The notes under the pieces: model-generated
Databases searched by the model: none
The model's input: only the letters and a program-made list of their open reading frames with translations
What the model was told of the DNA's origin: nothing
Position numbers and translations under genes: made by a program
In this document: one piece after another, positions 42,517-50,904 of the stretch
Layout of the letters: every line of letters starts with the position of its first letter
Numbering within the stretch: the first letter of the stretch is position 1
Assembly: GCF_003345295.1 (NCBI RefSeq)
Contig: NZ_CP031055.1
Span: 930,001-994,000, forward strand
Source of the DNA: Vibrio splendidus
GTDB lineage: Bacteria; Pseudomonadota; Gammaproteobacteria; Enterobacterales; Vibrionaceae
Length of the DNA stretch: 64,000 nt
Reading direction: 5' to 3'

Positions 42517-42708
42517 TTAGTTGTTTAGAATTGAAATCGATTCAACGTTTGAAGACGCATCAAAACGAACATTGACCAACACACTCTCTCGTTCGAAAGT
42601 CACATCATCAAAGTCAGTAGCCGCGATCTTGAATCCATTTCTTGCGAATAAACTCGTCACTGTTGTTCGTTGTTTCTGTTCCATAGCGCATGTCAGTAGT
42701 TCATTCAT
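42517..42708 (-). CDS. Hypothetical protein, 63 aa
   Basis: ATG 42708 (MNELLTCAME) follows GGAG by 6 bases. A short alpha/beta protein without signal or membrane segment: an N-terminal helix, then TDFDDVTFERESVLVNVRFD, which looks like two beta strands. No family recognised. An opposing frame of similar size exists on the plus strand, but it lacks a ribosome-binding site. Confidence 0.55.
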   Translation of the reverse strand: MNELLTCAMEQKQRTTVTSLFARNGFKIAATDFDDVTFERESVLVNVRFDASSNVESISILNN

Positions 42709-43235
42709 CGTGATCTCCATTAGGTAACCGTGTGCATAATGTAAACGTACAGTCTCTTTGTTATGAGATCAATTGCTTAATCGATAAGCTATGTTGATAT
42801 GTTCAATTGAATGATTTTGGTATTCAAAAAATCAATGCTTAAGAGGGAGGGTGGTTGTTCTGGTTATGGAAGATGGAGCGTTATGTGACCGTGGTTCAGC
42901 ATTCCTAGAGCGTGAGATTCATTGCAAAAATCTCTTTGAAATAAGTAGTTACAAAGCAGGGTGAACCATGCCCGCCGTTTAGTATGTTCGGTCGATTATC
43001 GGAATCACTATCGGCCTATATCTAACTTAACTAAAGTACATCGATTTATGATGAGTAGATTCCTTAATAAGCCTTCTTTCTATTGAAATTTAACATGTAA
43101 GGCGGTGTTGTTATAAGTGTTATTAATTGCATAAGCTTGATTTTAATATTAGTTTGATTTATAAAATAAGTACTCGTTCATTAACTTCATGATTATATTG
43201 GTTTTTACTAACCTTTAATAACATGGAGAAAGGCG
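42709..43235. other. AT-rich intergenic region, nothing recognised
   Basis: About 525 bases with promoters for the 63-aa gene (leftward) and the 141-aa membrane-protein gene (rightward). A 31-codon frame at 42866-42961 has no ribosome-binding site and was not accepted. No repeats or hairpins stand out. Confidence 0.5.
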
Positions 43236-43661
43236 ATGAAAAAGAATCAAACACGCAACAGGTTAGCAAATTTAGTGCGACTTCGTAGGTCATACAAAGC
43301 ATCAGATTTTCTGGTGAGCTCTAACGAACTCCGAGTTAAGAAAGATGTGTATAGTTTACGTAAAATCAAACAGTTAGAAATTCGTCAATTGGGTCTTAAA
43401 GAAAACGCAATCAATATCGTTTCGTTGGCTTTAGTTCTCTCGGCTGCGACTTGGGCATTTGTTCCTCAGTTCGGTTTACCGATGCTTGCACTGACCTTTA
43501 TCTTGGCGTTTGTTACATGGCGAAGATATGAGTTGCGTGCAGAGTTTAAAGGAGCCGATGAAACTGGCGACCACTGGGTTTCCGTGGCACGCGGTTGTAC
43601 TCGCGAAGAGCTCAAAGTGTTGAAAAACGTTGAATTGGCTTTGCGCGATCAGGTGTCTTAA
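43236..43661 (+). CDS. Small membrane protein, 141 aa (DUF6232-like layout)
   Basis: Start ATG 43236 behind GGAGAAAGG. Residues 1-60 are basic with short strands (SSNELRVKKDVYSLRKIKQL), then two adjacent hydrophobic segments (about 64-100) and a soluble tail. A short N-terminal beta region followed by a membrane hairpin resembles DUF6232-type proteins, but I cannot confirm this. Followed by a terminator. Confidence 0.6.
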   Translation: MKKNQTRNRLANLVRLRRSYKASDFLVSSNELRVKKDVYSLRKIKQLEIRQLGLKENAINIVSLALVLSAATWAFVPQFGLPMLALTFILAFVTWRRYELRAEFKGADETGDHWVSVARGCTREELKVLKNVELALRDQVS

Positions 43662-43715
43662 TGGCTAGATCGGTTAAGGCTTGGGCCTTATAACCGTTAA
43701 GCTCCCATAATCAAT

Positions 43716-43745
43716 AAGGCTCGTCATTGTATGGCGAGCTTTTTG
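43716..43745 (+). terminator. Terminator after the small membrane-protein gene
   Basis: GGCTCGTCAT-TGT-ATGGCGAGC with one mismatch, followed by five T. Confidence 0.8.
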
Positions 43746-43879
43746 TTTTCTGAAAAACATCGATAGAGCCGGTTACTTTGAGAGACCAGCGCTTATATGT
43801 GTGATAGTTATCTATATGAATCTTAAGTCACGGCATTTATGATGATTTTTGTGGTTTTGAATATAGGGAGAGGGTGGAA

Positions 43880-44692
43880 ATGAATACACGAGTCAGTGAG
43901 GGTTCTTTTAAAAGGCTTATCCACTTAGTTGGTTGTGTTTTGATTATAGTGTTGAGCAATAGCCGACTCTCCAATGCTCAAAGCATCGAGTTTCCTACTT
44001 GTGCACAGAGCGAGGTTTTGAATACAGAAATCCACCTTTATGTTGATGAATCGGTGTTAGCCGAATATTCCAAAGCATTTGTTGCTTCTAAAATAGCGAC
44101 ATGGGAAAGCTATTCGAATTTGGTATTGAAGAACTCCTGCATCCCTATGACGAGAAAAGTCACCAAGGTGACTTATACGCCAGAAATCGACAGCCTTTGG
44201 TTTCAAGATTTGGGCGCAGCAGAGAGGTTATTAAAACTCTCGATGGATGAGCCGATTCCAGAAACAACAGAAGACGGCGTCCCCATTTTTACTGGGATAG
44301 TATTTTCTAATTATAATTTTAGCTTTGAGTCTGATTATTGTGGTATGTCATCTTCAGTATCCTACTTTTTTTCTTTAGCGGTAAACTGCCCTGATTACTT
44401 AATGGAGCATGAAATTGGCCATTTAAGTGGTGCTAATCATGACTATAAAACGTTATTGAAAGATTTTGATAGTATCGAAAGTTACATTTCTGGAACGTAT
44501 CCAAGAGCTCCTCAATACTCCTTCGGCGCAATTTGTGCTGACAGAGGGACAGTGATGTCTTATGAGAGAGATGTTATACCTGCTTATTCCAGCCCGGACA
44601 TCAGAGTGGATGGCATAAAGTGCGGGGATAGCAAATACCACAACAATGCGAGAGTGCTTAGAGAGTTCGCACAAGCTTATTTGACCCCATGA
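43880..44692 (+). CDS. Secreted metzincin-type zinc protease
   Basis: 270 aa from ATG 43880 (GGGAG 9 bases upstream). The N-terminal hydrophobic segment LVGCVLIIVLSNSRLSNAQS is a signal peptide or anchor. The zinc motif HEIGHLSGANHD fits the metzincin consensus HExxHxxGxxH/D, and a Met-turn candidate VMSYERD lies about 55 residues on. Cysteine-containing stretches (FPTCAQSEV, SDYCGMSS, AICADRG, IKCGD) suggest disulfides. It resembles reprolysin/M12B- or M10-like catalytic cores but has no pro-domain, PPC or RTX domain. Target unknown; a secreted virulence or nutrient protease is possible. Confidence 0.75.
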   Translation: MNTRVSEGSFKRLIHLVGCVLIIVLSNSRLSNAQSIEFPTCAQSEVLNTEIHLYVDESVLAEYSKAFVASKIATWESYSNLVLKNSCIPMTRKVTKVTYTPEIDSLWFQDLGAAERLLKLSMDEPIPETTEDGVPIFTGIVFSNYNFSFESDYCGMSSSVSYFFSLAVNCPDYLMEHEIGHLSGANHDYKTLLKDFDSIESYISGTYPRAPQYSFGAICADRGTVMSYERDVIPAYSSPDIRVDGIKCGDSKYHNNARVLREFAQAYLTP

Positions 44693-44818
44693 TTGCCTCG
44701 CTGCTAGCCTGTTGTTTTATCGAACTTTATAAGTCGTGGAGTTCAAAGTGGTCACCTTGTGATCTTTAAATCTAAGACGAGCGTATCTCTCCCGGTTTAT
44801 TAAGGAAGAGCAGGCACG

Positions 44819-45067
44819 ATGTTATCTAAAGAGAACGAATCAAGAATTATTGAAATGGCGTGGGAAGACCGAACGCCATTTGAGGCAATAGAGCACCAAT
44901 TTGGTTTAAATGAATCACAAGTGATTCGTTTTATGCGTAGCCATCTCAAGCTTGGCAGTTTTAAGCTGTGGCGTTCACGTGTTTCTGGGCGCTCAACCAA
45001 ACACGTAAAGTTGCGCAGTTCGGGCGTTTCGAGAGGTTATTGTCCAACTCAGTACAAGCATCGTTAA
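44819..45067 (+). CDS. TIGR03643-family HTH-like small protein
   Basis: 82 aa; IIEMAWEDRTPFEAIEHQFG followed by LNESQVIRFMRSHLKLGSFK is the TIGR03643 pattern, a Trp-repressor-like helix-turn-helix. The C-terminus (KLWRSRVSGRSTKH) is strongly basic. It probably binds nucleic acid; role unknown. Start ATG 44819, with an AGCAGG site upstream. Confidence 0.8.
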   Translation: MLSKENESRIIEMAWEDRTPFEAIEHQFGLNESQVIRFMRSHLKLGSFKLWRSRVSGRSTKHVKLRSSGVSRGYCPTQYKHR

Positions 45068-45115
45068 AGAGGGGATGCCCAGTCAGTATCCCAAATCAAC
45101 ACACAGATATGGGAA

Positions 45116-45520
45116 ATGAAAGGAATGAAACAATTTTGCGCTCTACTTTTGGTGCTGCTTAGCTTCGGCATCAGTCATGTTCAAGCGAATGATACGCGAC
45201 TTAAGCAAGCTTACGAAAATCACCAAAGCGACGTTCAGGTGCGCGGCTCGGGTACGGTGTATCGAGTACTTCCTGATGATAATAAAGGATCTCGACATCA
45301 GAAATTCATTTTGCGACTCGATAGCGGACAAACCTTGTTAGTCGCACATAATATTGACTTAGCGCCTCGTGTTCAGGGGCTGGCAAAGGGCGATCGAATT
45401 GAATTTTATGGTGAATATGAGTGGAACAAGAAAGGTGGCGTCATGCACTGGACGCACAAAGACCCTCGTAATCATCACACTCATGGTTGGTTGAAGTATA
45501 ACGGGAAAGTATACGAGTAA
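45116..45520 (+). CDS. DUF3465 protein, exported
   Basis: 134 aa with a signal peptide (MKQFCALLLVLLSFGISHVQA/ND). The mature part has an OB-like strand pattern: VQVRGSGTVYRVLPDDNKGS, RHQKFILRLDSGQTLLVAHN, then HWTHKDPRNHHTHGWLKYNGK, rich in His. This is the DUF3465 family, common in Vibrio. The start could be ATG 45116 or ATG 45125. Probably periplasmic, possibly nucleic-acid or metal binding (inference). Confidence 0.8.
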   Translation: MKGMKQFCALLLVLLSFGISHVQANDTRLKQAYENHQSDVQVRGSGTVYRVLPDDNKGSRHQKFILRLDSGQTLLVAHNIDLAPRVQGLAKGDRIEFYGEYEWNKKGGVMHWTHKDPRNHHTHGWLKYNGKVYE

Positions 45521-45566
45521 ACACCTCCGAGACTTTTCCCTTCAAGGCTATAAGATAAAAGGAATT

Positions 45567-46106
45567 TTGATGTTTAAGCTGGAAACTGACAGGTTGATTC
45601 TTCGAGATATGAGTCTCGAAGACGAGTGTGCCTTTGTTGCGATGTCTCAAGATGCAAAGTATCAGCGTTTCTATGATGAAAGTGATTGTGAACCTAACAA
45701 GTATCGAGAGCTAACTCAGTTGTTTGTTGCGCAGGCTTTGGAAGTTCCGCGCCAGTCTTTTCAATTAGCGGTTGAAAGCAAAGACTCGGGGAAGTTTATT
45801 GGAACAGTTTGTTTACGCCTTGAACGCGATAAACAAGCTTCAATGGGCTGTGCTTTCTCGAGGGAAATTCAGGGAAAAGGGCTTTCTATAGAAGCTTCTG
45901 AAGCCCTCGCTGATTTTGGTTTCTCAGAGTTAGGCATACACCGTATTTACGCGGAAACCATCAGCAGAAACTTGGCTGCGATTAAATTATGTAAGTCACT
46001 GGGAATGAAACAAGAGGCGTGTTTTAAAGATCATCGATTCTTCAAAGGTCAATGGTGGGATACAGTTGTGTTGGCGGTTCTACGTTCTGATTGGGAAAAG
46101 GCATAG
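45567..46106 (+). CDS. GNAT acetyltransferase (RimJ/RimL-like)
   Basis: Cytoplasmic N-acetyltransferase of 179 aa. It opens LETDRLILRDM and has an acetyl-CoA-binding region FSREIQGKGLSIEASEALAD, followed by LGIHRIYAETISRNLAAIKL; all three match the Acetyltransf_3 subgroup. Substrate unknown. Its end overlaps the longest possible version of the next gene, and the real ATG of that gene lies 2 bases downstream, so the two are co-transcribed. Confidence 0.9.
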   Translation: MMFKLETDRLILRDMSLEDECAFVAMSQDAKYQRFYDESDCEPNKYRELTQLFVAQALEVPRQSFQLAVESKDSGKFIGTVCLRLERDKQASMGCAFSREIQGKGLSIEASEALADFGFSELGIHRIYAETISRNLAAIKLCKSLGMKQEACFKDHRFFKGQWWDTVVLAVLRSDWEKA

Positions 46107-46108
46107 CA

Positions 46109-46882
46109 ATGGAAAGTGGTATGCAGAAGCTAGATAGAGGGCTCGATCGAGAAGGGTTCATTCAAAATCTTTATTCGCCAAAGAACATTGCGCCTGAATT
46201 TCAAGACGTGGTGTCAGCAGTCGTTGATTCGCTGCTAAGAGAACTTCTAGGTCAAGTTGATGGTATCTACTTGTATGGAAGCGTGCCTAGAGGAACGGCC
46301 ATTGTTGGTCGCTCTGATTTGGATGTCTCTATCGTACTCACTACGCCGCTTGGTCAAAAAGAGAGGGGAGTATTTAAGCACCTTTCTGACACCATACCCC
46401 AAATCTATCCTCAAGTGACTAAGCTTGATATTGATCCAGGATCTCTCTCAGAGGTTCTGCAGCCCAGCGAAGAATTCCATTGGCAGTTTTGGCTCAAACA
46501 TTGTTGCTGTTGTATTTGGGGGGATGATTTATCTATAAAGTTTCCACGATATAAGCCCAGTAATGAAATAGCCCAAGCTCTTAATGGCGATTTATCGACT
46601 TTTCTTAAGCAAATGATCCCGAGTTTTAAAACAATGGCTGATACGGATGTCGCCAAGGTGATTGGCAAGAAGCTAGTTCGAGCGGCGTATTACTTTGTGG
46701 CTGAGAAAGACGGCAGTTGGTACACCAATCTGAGCCAGTGCGCTGCAGTCGCCAAGCGCTATTACCCCAATCAAAGCGACGATATTGAGCTAGCTTATCA
46801 ATACGCTCTCGGAAATTTGATATCTAAAACAGAAGCTTTTGAATTGTATGAAAGGCTGAGCAAAGAGCTGATTCGAGAGTAA
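46109..46882 (+). CDS. Nucleotidyltransferase-domain protein (aminoglycoside adenylyltransferase-like)
   Basis: 257 aa from ATG 46109 (AAAAGG upstream). The nucleotidyltransferase signature is YGSVPRGTAIVGRSDLDVSI (GS-x-x-x-G ... SDxD), near residues 58-77. A helical C-terminal half follows, as in MNT-type proteins and aminoglycoside nucleotidyltransferases. Directly behind a GNAT gene; both families include antibiotic-modifying enzymes, but no known resistance subfamily is matched. Substrate unknown. Confidence 0.8.
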   Translation: MESGMQKLDRGLDREGFIQNLYSPKNIAPEFQDVVSAVVDSLLRELLGQVDGIYLYGSVPRGTAIVGRSDLDVSIVLTTPLGQKERGVFKHLSDTIPQIYPQVTKLDIDPGSLSEVLQPSEEFHWQFWLKHCCCCIWGDDLSIKFPRYKPSNEIAQALNGDLSTFLKQMIPSFKTMADTDVAKVIGKKLVRAAYYFVAEKDGSWYTNLSQCAAVAKRYYPNQSDDIELAYQYALGNLISKTEAFELYERLSKELIRE

Positions 46883-47027
46883 GTGAATCGGCGAGTCAAT
46901 GGATGAATGAAGGGGATATGCATACCGAATCACATTTGTTCTATAAATCGTTACGAGTTTAATGTTTAAAAAACTGATGTGTTGTAGTTTCTCTCTTTCG
47001 TTATCGATAAGTGCGTGAGGAACAAGA

Positions 47028-47537
47028 ATGTACGCCAATAAGTATTCAAATTTTTGGAGACGCTTCTTTGCTATCTGGATAGATTCAATCGTATTTTTGC
47101 CATTGGAATGGATAGACGATTACGTGCTTTCTGGCGTGATTAGTTCAAGTGGTGTTTTTGCTTGGGGAATTGTGAATTCACTAATAGGGCTCACTTACTA
47201 CGTTGGTATGCATGCTAAATATGGACAAACGATTGGTAAGATGGTCACGAGAGTAAAAGTGGTCGATGTATCTGAAAGTCGAAACCTAACCCTCAAACAG
47301 TCTTGTATGAGAGATATTGTCCCAATCATGCTTATACCTTTTAGCCTCTATGCTTATGCACAACTGTCGTTCTACGGTCAAAGCTGGGAAAGCTTAGAGC
47401 AAGGCCGAGCCTTTATTTTTGTTGGTTACGCAATGATTGGCTGGGTTCTTTTAGAGTTCATCTCTATGTTGTTTAATCACAAACGCAGAGCGATTCACGA
47501 CTTCATTGCGGGCTCTGTTGTCGTAAAGAAAGTCTAA
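47028..47537 (+). CDS. RDD family membrane protein
   Basis: 169 aa. The opening FWRRFFAIWIDSIVFLPLEW carries the Arg and Asp of the RDD motif in TM1. GQTIGKMVTRVKVVDVSESR is the typical family loop, and the C-terminal phrase HKRRAIHDFIAGSVVV holds the second conserved Asp. Three to four membrane segments. RDD proteins have been linked to ion or Na+ transport in some bacteria; the role here is unknown. Confidence 0.85.
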   Translation: MYANKYSNFWRRFFAIWIDSIVFLPLEWIDDYVLSGVISSSGVFAWGIVNSLIGLTYYVGMHAKYGQTIGKMVTRVKVVDVSESRNLTLKQSCMRDIVPIMLIPFSLYAYAQLSFYGQSWESLEQGRAFIFVGYAMIGWVLLEFISMLFNHKRRAIHDFIAGSVVVKKV

Positions 47538-47567
47538 ATATATAAACTATGCCCTAAGGAACCCCCG

Positions 47568-47960
47568 ATGGATGTACATGAGTGTGTTTCTTTTATTTTG
47601 CTTAACGATTCACGAGTATTGTTAGAAAAGCGTAGTGAGTCTAAGGAGACCGATCCCGGCTTAATCACTATACCTGGCGGCCATATTGAACACGGTGAAA
47701 ACCAGGTTCAGACACTCTTTCGTGAGATCGATGAAGAGCTTAATGTTGTTCCGATTGATTACCAATACCTGTGTTCGCTCTACCATCTTACGAAGGAACT
47801 TCAGTTGATTCATTATTTTATCGTGAGTGACTGGGAAGGAGATATCACCGCTCAAGAGGCTGATGATGTTAAGTGGTATTCACTAGGTTCAGCTCCTGTT
47901 GGTATAGCAGTCGATGGTATTGCTTTGAAAGAAGTAGGGCGCGTGGGTAGGTATCTTTAG
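47568..47960 (+). CDS. Nudix hydrolase
   Basis: 130 aa. The Nudix box GGHIEHGENQVQTLFREIDE followed by EL fits GX5EX7REUXEEXGU with intact catalytic Glu residues. It would hydrolyse a nucleoside-diphosphate-linked compound. It starts 30 bases after the RDD gene, behind AAGGAA, so co-transcription is likely. Followed by two stacked hairpins. Confidence 0.88.
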   Translation: MDVHECVSFILLNDSRVLLEKRSESKETDPGLITIPGGHIEHGENQVQTLFREIDEELNVVPIDYQYLCSLYHLTKELQLIHYFIVSDWEGDITAQEADDVKWYSLGSAPVGIAVDGIALKEVGRVGRYL

Positions 47961-47985
47961 TTTGGATTCGATAAGATGTTTTGGA

Positions 47986-48039
47986 CGTTTTTGAGGGCTC
48001 AAAAACGGTGAAACCCCGATGTTGGTAGCATCGGGGTTT
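47986..48039 (+). terminator. Two stacked hairpins after the Nudix gene
   Basis: The first is CGTTTTTGAG-GG-CTCAAAAACG (47986-48007); the second is AAACCCCGATG ... CATCGGGGTTT (48011-48039). The T run after the second is short, so termination from the plus strand may be partial. It may also act for rplY on the minus strand. Confidence 0.65.
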
Positions 48040-48128
48040 CGAATTTCTAGATTTCTCGACTGGTAAGATCGATTATCTTTTCTATGCAGAAGGCTTGGAA
48101 TTATCCAATCTTATTCCTTGGTAGGGAA

Positions 48129-48407
48129 TTAGATACGGATGAAGTCCATGTGCTCAACTTTAGGCTTGAACGCGTGACGTTGAACGTCTTGCGGCTTAAC
48201 CTTAACTTCTGCGCCGTCAATCAACAGAGTGATTGCTTCGTAGAATTCAGGCTTATCCATTTGGTTGATCACTTCAGCGTGAACAAGTTCGATAGCTACA
48301 GCTGCTGCTTCGCCACCGTAGATTACAGCTGGGAATTTACCAGCGTGACGTAGGCGGCGGCTCGCACCTTTACCTAGTTCAGTACGTACTACTGCTTCAA
48401 ATTTCAT
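48129..48407 (-). CDS. rplY: 50S ribosomal protein L25
   Basis: Binds 5S rRNA in the large subunit. The 92-aa protein is the short E. coli type without the CTC/TL5 extension. Recognisable segments are VRTELGKGASRRLRHAGKFP, AVIYGG and HMDFIRI. In E. coli rplY neighbours yejH (radD); here about 5 kb of other genes separates them. An opposing frame on the plus strand is a shadow. Confidence 0.95.
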   Translation of the reverse strand: MKFEAVVRTELGKGASRRLRHAGKFPAVIYGGEAAAVAIELVHAEVINQMDKPEFYEAITLLIDGAEVKVKPQDVQRHAFKPKVEHMDFIRI

Positions 48408-48776
48408 AGTTTTACTCTCAAATTAGTAAAAATTAACTTCACACCTCAATGCGACCTTGAGTATGTGGTAAAGCTTATGCATAAACGAGTTCATGCTTAA
48501 GCGAGCGCGGATACTAACATCACATTCAAATCTGAGCAAGTCAGAAGCCCATCTCAAAGTGAATTTCCTTCGATAAATGATTCGTTTGGAGATAAAACGT
48601 TCACTAACTCTTATTTACCCCATTTTATCGTCTTTTACATTGCCAATGTTATCTATTTATAGCGCTGCTAAATCATTAAGTTAATGAACGGAAAATGAAT
48701 GTTTGCCTAAGACTTGGTTAAGGCTTGGTTCGTTAACCTTAGTGTTAATCAAACAGCAGAATGAATAGGTGAAAAT
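48408..48776. other. Divergent intergenic region, rplY / glycosyltransferase
   Basis: About 370 bases, AT-rich towards 48600-48770, with promoters for rplY (leftward) and the glycosyltransferase operon (rightward). A TTAACCTTAGTGTTAA-type partial palindrome lies near 48734-48749. No gene seen. Confidence 0.45.
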
Positions 48777-49505
48777 ATGGAACCGGTAAGCATTGTCGTA
48801 ATTACGCTAAACGAAGAGAAACGCATTAGCCGCTTAATGGAAGAGTTGAGTGTGCAAACCCACCAAGAGTTTGAAGTGATTGTTGTTGACTCCAACAGTG
48901 AAGACAACACAAGGGAAGTGGCACAAGCTTATGAAAACGCGTTGCCAAAATTAACTGTTCATCATATGGAAAACCGTGGTGTGAGCCTTGGCCGAAACAC
49001 GGGTGCTTCATTGGCGCAATACAACAGAATCCTTTTCTTAGATGCTGACGTGAGCTTGCCTCGAAACTTCCTTGCGAAAGCACTTTATGAACTAGAAGAG
49101 AAGAAGCTTGAAGTTGCGGGCGTGTACATGAGTTCGAAAGGTCTGCCGCTTGTACACAAGTTTGGTTACGGCTTATTTAACGCAGGCTTGTTCACTACAC
49201 AGTTCTTTTTCCCAACAGCGATTGGTGCCTGTATTTTCTCGACTAAACGCGCGCATGATGAAATCGGCGGTTTCGATGAAGATATCGTCCTGTGTGAAGA
49301 CTGTGACTACGTAAAACGCGCGAGCAAGACATGGCGATTTAGATTTCTGAATATGACCTTTGGCTTTGACCCACGCCGACTAGATCAAGATGGCGTTGTG
49401 AAGACAGGCTCAACTTACCTTAAGGCGAATATAAGACGTTTCTTTAAAGGCGAAATGCGTAACAACGAGATGAACTACAAGTTTGGTCACTACAAAGAAC
49501 AGTAA
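48777..49505 (+). CDS. Family 2 glycosyltransferase
   Basis: 242 aa. The GT-A fold begins VSIVVITLNEEKRISRLME. The acidic VVDSNSEDNT and LFLDADVSLP (DxD metal site) bind the nucleotide sugar, and GGFDEDIVLCEDCDYVKRA is the acceptor-side motif. A short hydrophobic stretch in the middle may touch the membrane. It starts ATG 48777 behind AGGTGA and is followed after 14 bases by a membrane protein gene. The product may glycosylate a lipid or surface polymer (inference). Confidence 0.9.
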   Translation: MEPVSIVVITLNEEKRISRLMEELSVQTHQEFEVIVVDSNSEDNTREVAQAYENALPKLTVHHMENRGVSLGRNTGASLAQYNRILFLDADVSLPRNFLAKALYELEEKKLEVAGVYMSSKGLPLVHKFGYGLFNAGLFTTQFFFPTAIGACIFSTKRAHDEIGGFDEDIVLCEDCDYVKRASKTWRFRFLNMTFGFDPRRLDQDGVVKTGSTYLKANIRRFFKGEMRNNEMNYKFGHYKEQ

Positions 49506-49519
49506 GTATTGAGGTTGTT

Positions 49520-50827
49520 ATGTTTGATGGACTAGGGCTGTTTCTGGGGGCATTGGGTGATGCTCTCATTGGTCCAAACCTATTTGTACCGGGAGAGCCC
49601 TTCTTTATCGCTGCGGGCTTTCAACTGTATTCAGGTGCATGGATGGCATTGGTTTTGGTGATGCTAGGTGGTTTTCTTGGTGACCAACTCAGTTATTTTA
49701 TTGGTTATAAATACGGTGCTAAGGCGCAACGAAGGCTCATTAAGTTTCGTCCTAAAACCAAAAGATTAATTGCGCGCTGCCGCTATCTGGTTGCTCGCAA
49801 AGGCACATACATCATTCTTTTTGCTCGCTTATTAGGGCCTATCGCTTGGGTTGTGCCATTTATAGCTGGCTCGCATCGTGTACCGTGGCGTAATTTTAGT
49901 GTGTTGGCGTTGTTCGGCTTGGCTCTTGGTGGTGGACAGTTCATTGCTTGGGGCATGTTACTGGCGCACGGCGTTGAAAACTTTCCGTGGCTTAATAGTC
50001 TTAATATATTTATCTCTGAGCACAATAGCTTGATCGCCGGTGTGTTCACGGTATTGGTCTTCACCATTATTGGTTATCGAATGAAGTGGCGACGCTTGGT
50101 GCTTAAATCCAGTGCGCTGTTGTTGGCGTGGATATTGTTTGCGAACTACGCTCACTTTTTCTGGAAGGCCGATGATTTTCAGAATCAACAAGAGACGGTT
50201 CAAATTGAAAAAGTCGACTGGAATTCGATGACCTATAAAGCATTCCCAGGCAAATCTTCATTCTACTCGGCACAAGCGATCAACGTAATTTATGTTGGAG
50301 CGACTCCCAGAGATTTAATGAAGCAATTAGGCTGGATAGAGAATCAAACGTTCTCTCGAAACGAGATTGAATGGGCAGGTTACCTCGCATTGCTTAGAGA
50401 AAAAACGCCACCAGTGTCTGATTTGTATTGGCGAGACAAGCCACAAGATATGGCGTTTCAATTGCCGGGTAACTTGATGAAGCGCAGTCATATTCGCTGG
50501 TGGCGTGCTGGTGTTGATATTAAAACTAACCAGCCTCAGTGGTTAGGCGCAATTAGCTATGATGATGGCCTTAAGGTCACCCCTTACTCAGGCATTGTGA
50601 CCATACTTCATAACATCGACCCTAATGTTGATGAAGAGCGAGATAGGCTCGCTAATCAGATACGAACGTCACTACCAGACATCGAGCTAGACAAGTATCC
50701 ATTGGCAACCGTAGAAGTGATGAATGACGATCATGACTATTATACTGATGGCAGGGTCTTGATGATCGGAGTAGCGACCTACCGCGATGATTCACAAGCT
50801 TTGGATGTTGCTGTGAACGATATATAG
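49520..50827 (+). CDS. VTT (DedA-like) domain fused to an LssY C-terminal domain
   Basis: 435 aa. Residues 1-200 form a DedA/VTT membrane domain (FVPGEPFFIAAGF, FARLLGPIAWVVPFIAGSHR with the conserved Arg-Pro-like block, then GGGQFIAWG). The C-terminal 230 aa match the LssY C-terminal domain pattern (SAQAINVIYVGATPRDLMKQ, LGW, RSHIRWWR). DedA proteins act in lipid and undecaprenyl-phosphate movement. Coupling with the glycosyltransferase upstream suggests envelope lipid or glycan work (inference). The short repeat CGATATATAGAGT CGTATATAAGGT straddles its stop. Confidence 0.82.
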   Translation: MFDGLGLFLGALGDALIGPNLFVPGEPFFIAAGFQLYSGAWMALVLVMLGGFLGDQLSYFIGYKYGAKAQRRLIKFRPKTKRLIARCRYLVARKGTYIILFARLLGPIAWVVPFIAGSHRVPWRNFSVLALFGLALGGGQFIAWGMLLAHGVENFPWLNSLNIFISEHNSLIAGVFTVLVFTIIGYRMKWRRLVLKSSALLLAWILFANYAHFFWKADDFQNQQETVQIEKVDWNSMTYKAFPGKSSFYSAQAINVIYVGATPRDLMKQLGWIENQTFSRNEIEWAGYLALLREKTPPVSDLYWRDKPQDMAFQLPGNLMKRSHIRWWRAGVDIKTNQPQWLGAISYDDGLKVTPYSGIVTILHNIDPNVDEERDRLANQIRTSLPDIELDKYPLATVEVMNDDHDYYTDGRVLMIGVATYRDDSQALDVAVNDI

Positions 50828-50852
50828 AGTCGTATATAAGGTCGAGTGAACT

Positions 50853-50877
50853 AAGCCCTAGCATTACGCTAGGGCTT
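50853..50877. terminator. Bidirectional terminator between convergent genes
   Basis: AAGCCCTAGC-ATTAC-GCTAGGGCTT hairpin. The T tract is short on plus (ATTG) and also on minus (AG). It lies between the VTT/LssY gene and the histidine kinase gene. Confidence 0.75.
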
Positions 50878-50904
50878 ATTGCGTTTAATATTTACTGGAT
50901 GTGG

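Noticed and set aside
42866..42961. 31-codon reading frame in the intergenic region
   Set aside because: No ribosome-binding site and no recognisable composition.
45567..47960. Chromosomal integron cassette array
   Set aside because: No attC/VCR-like repeats between the genes and no integrase in the window.
48084..48353. Plus-strand frame opposite rplY
   Set aside because: It is the shadow of a well-recognised ribosomal protein gene.
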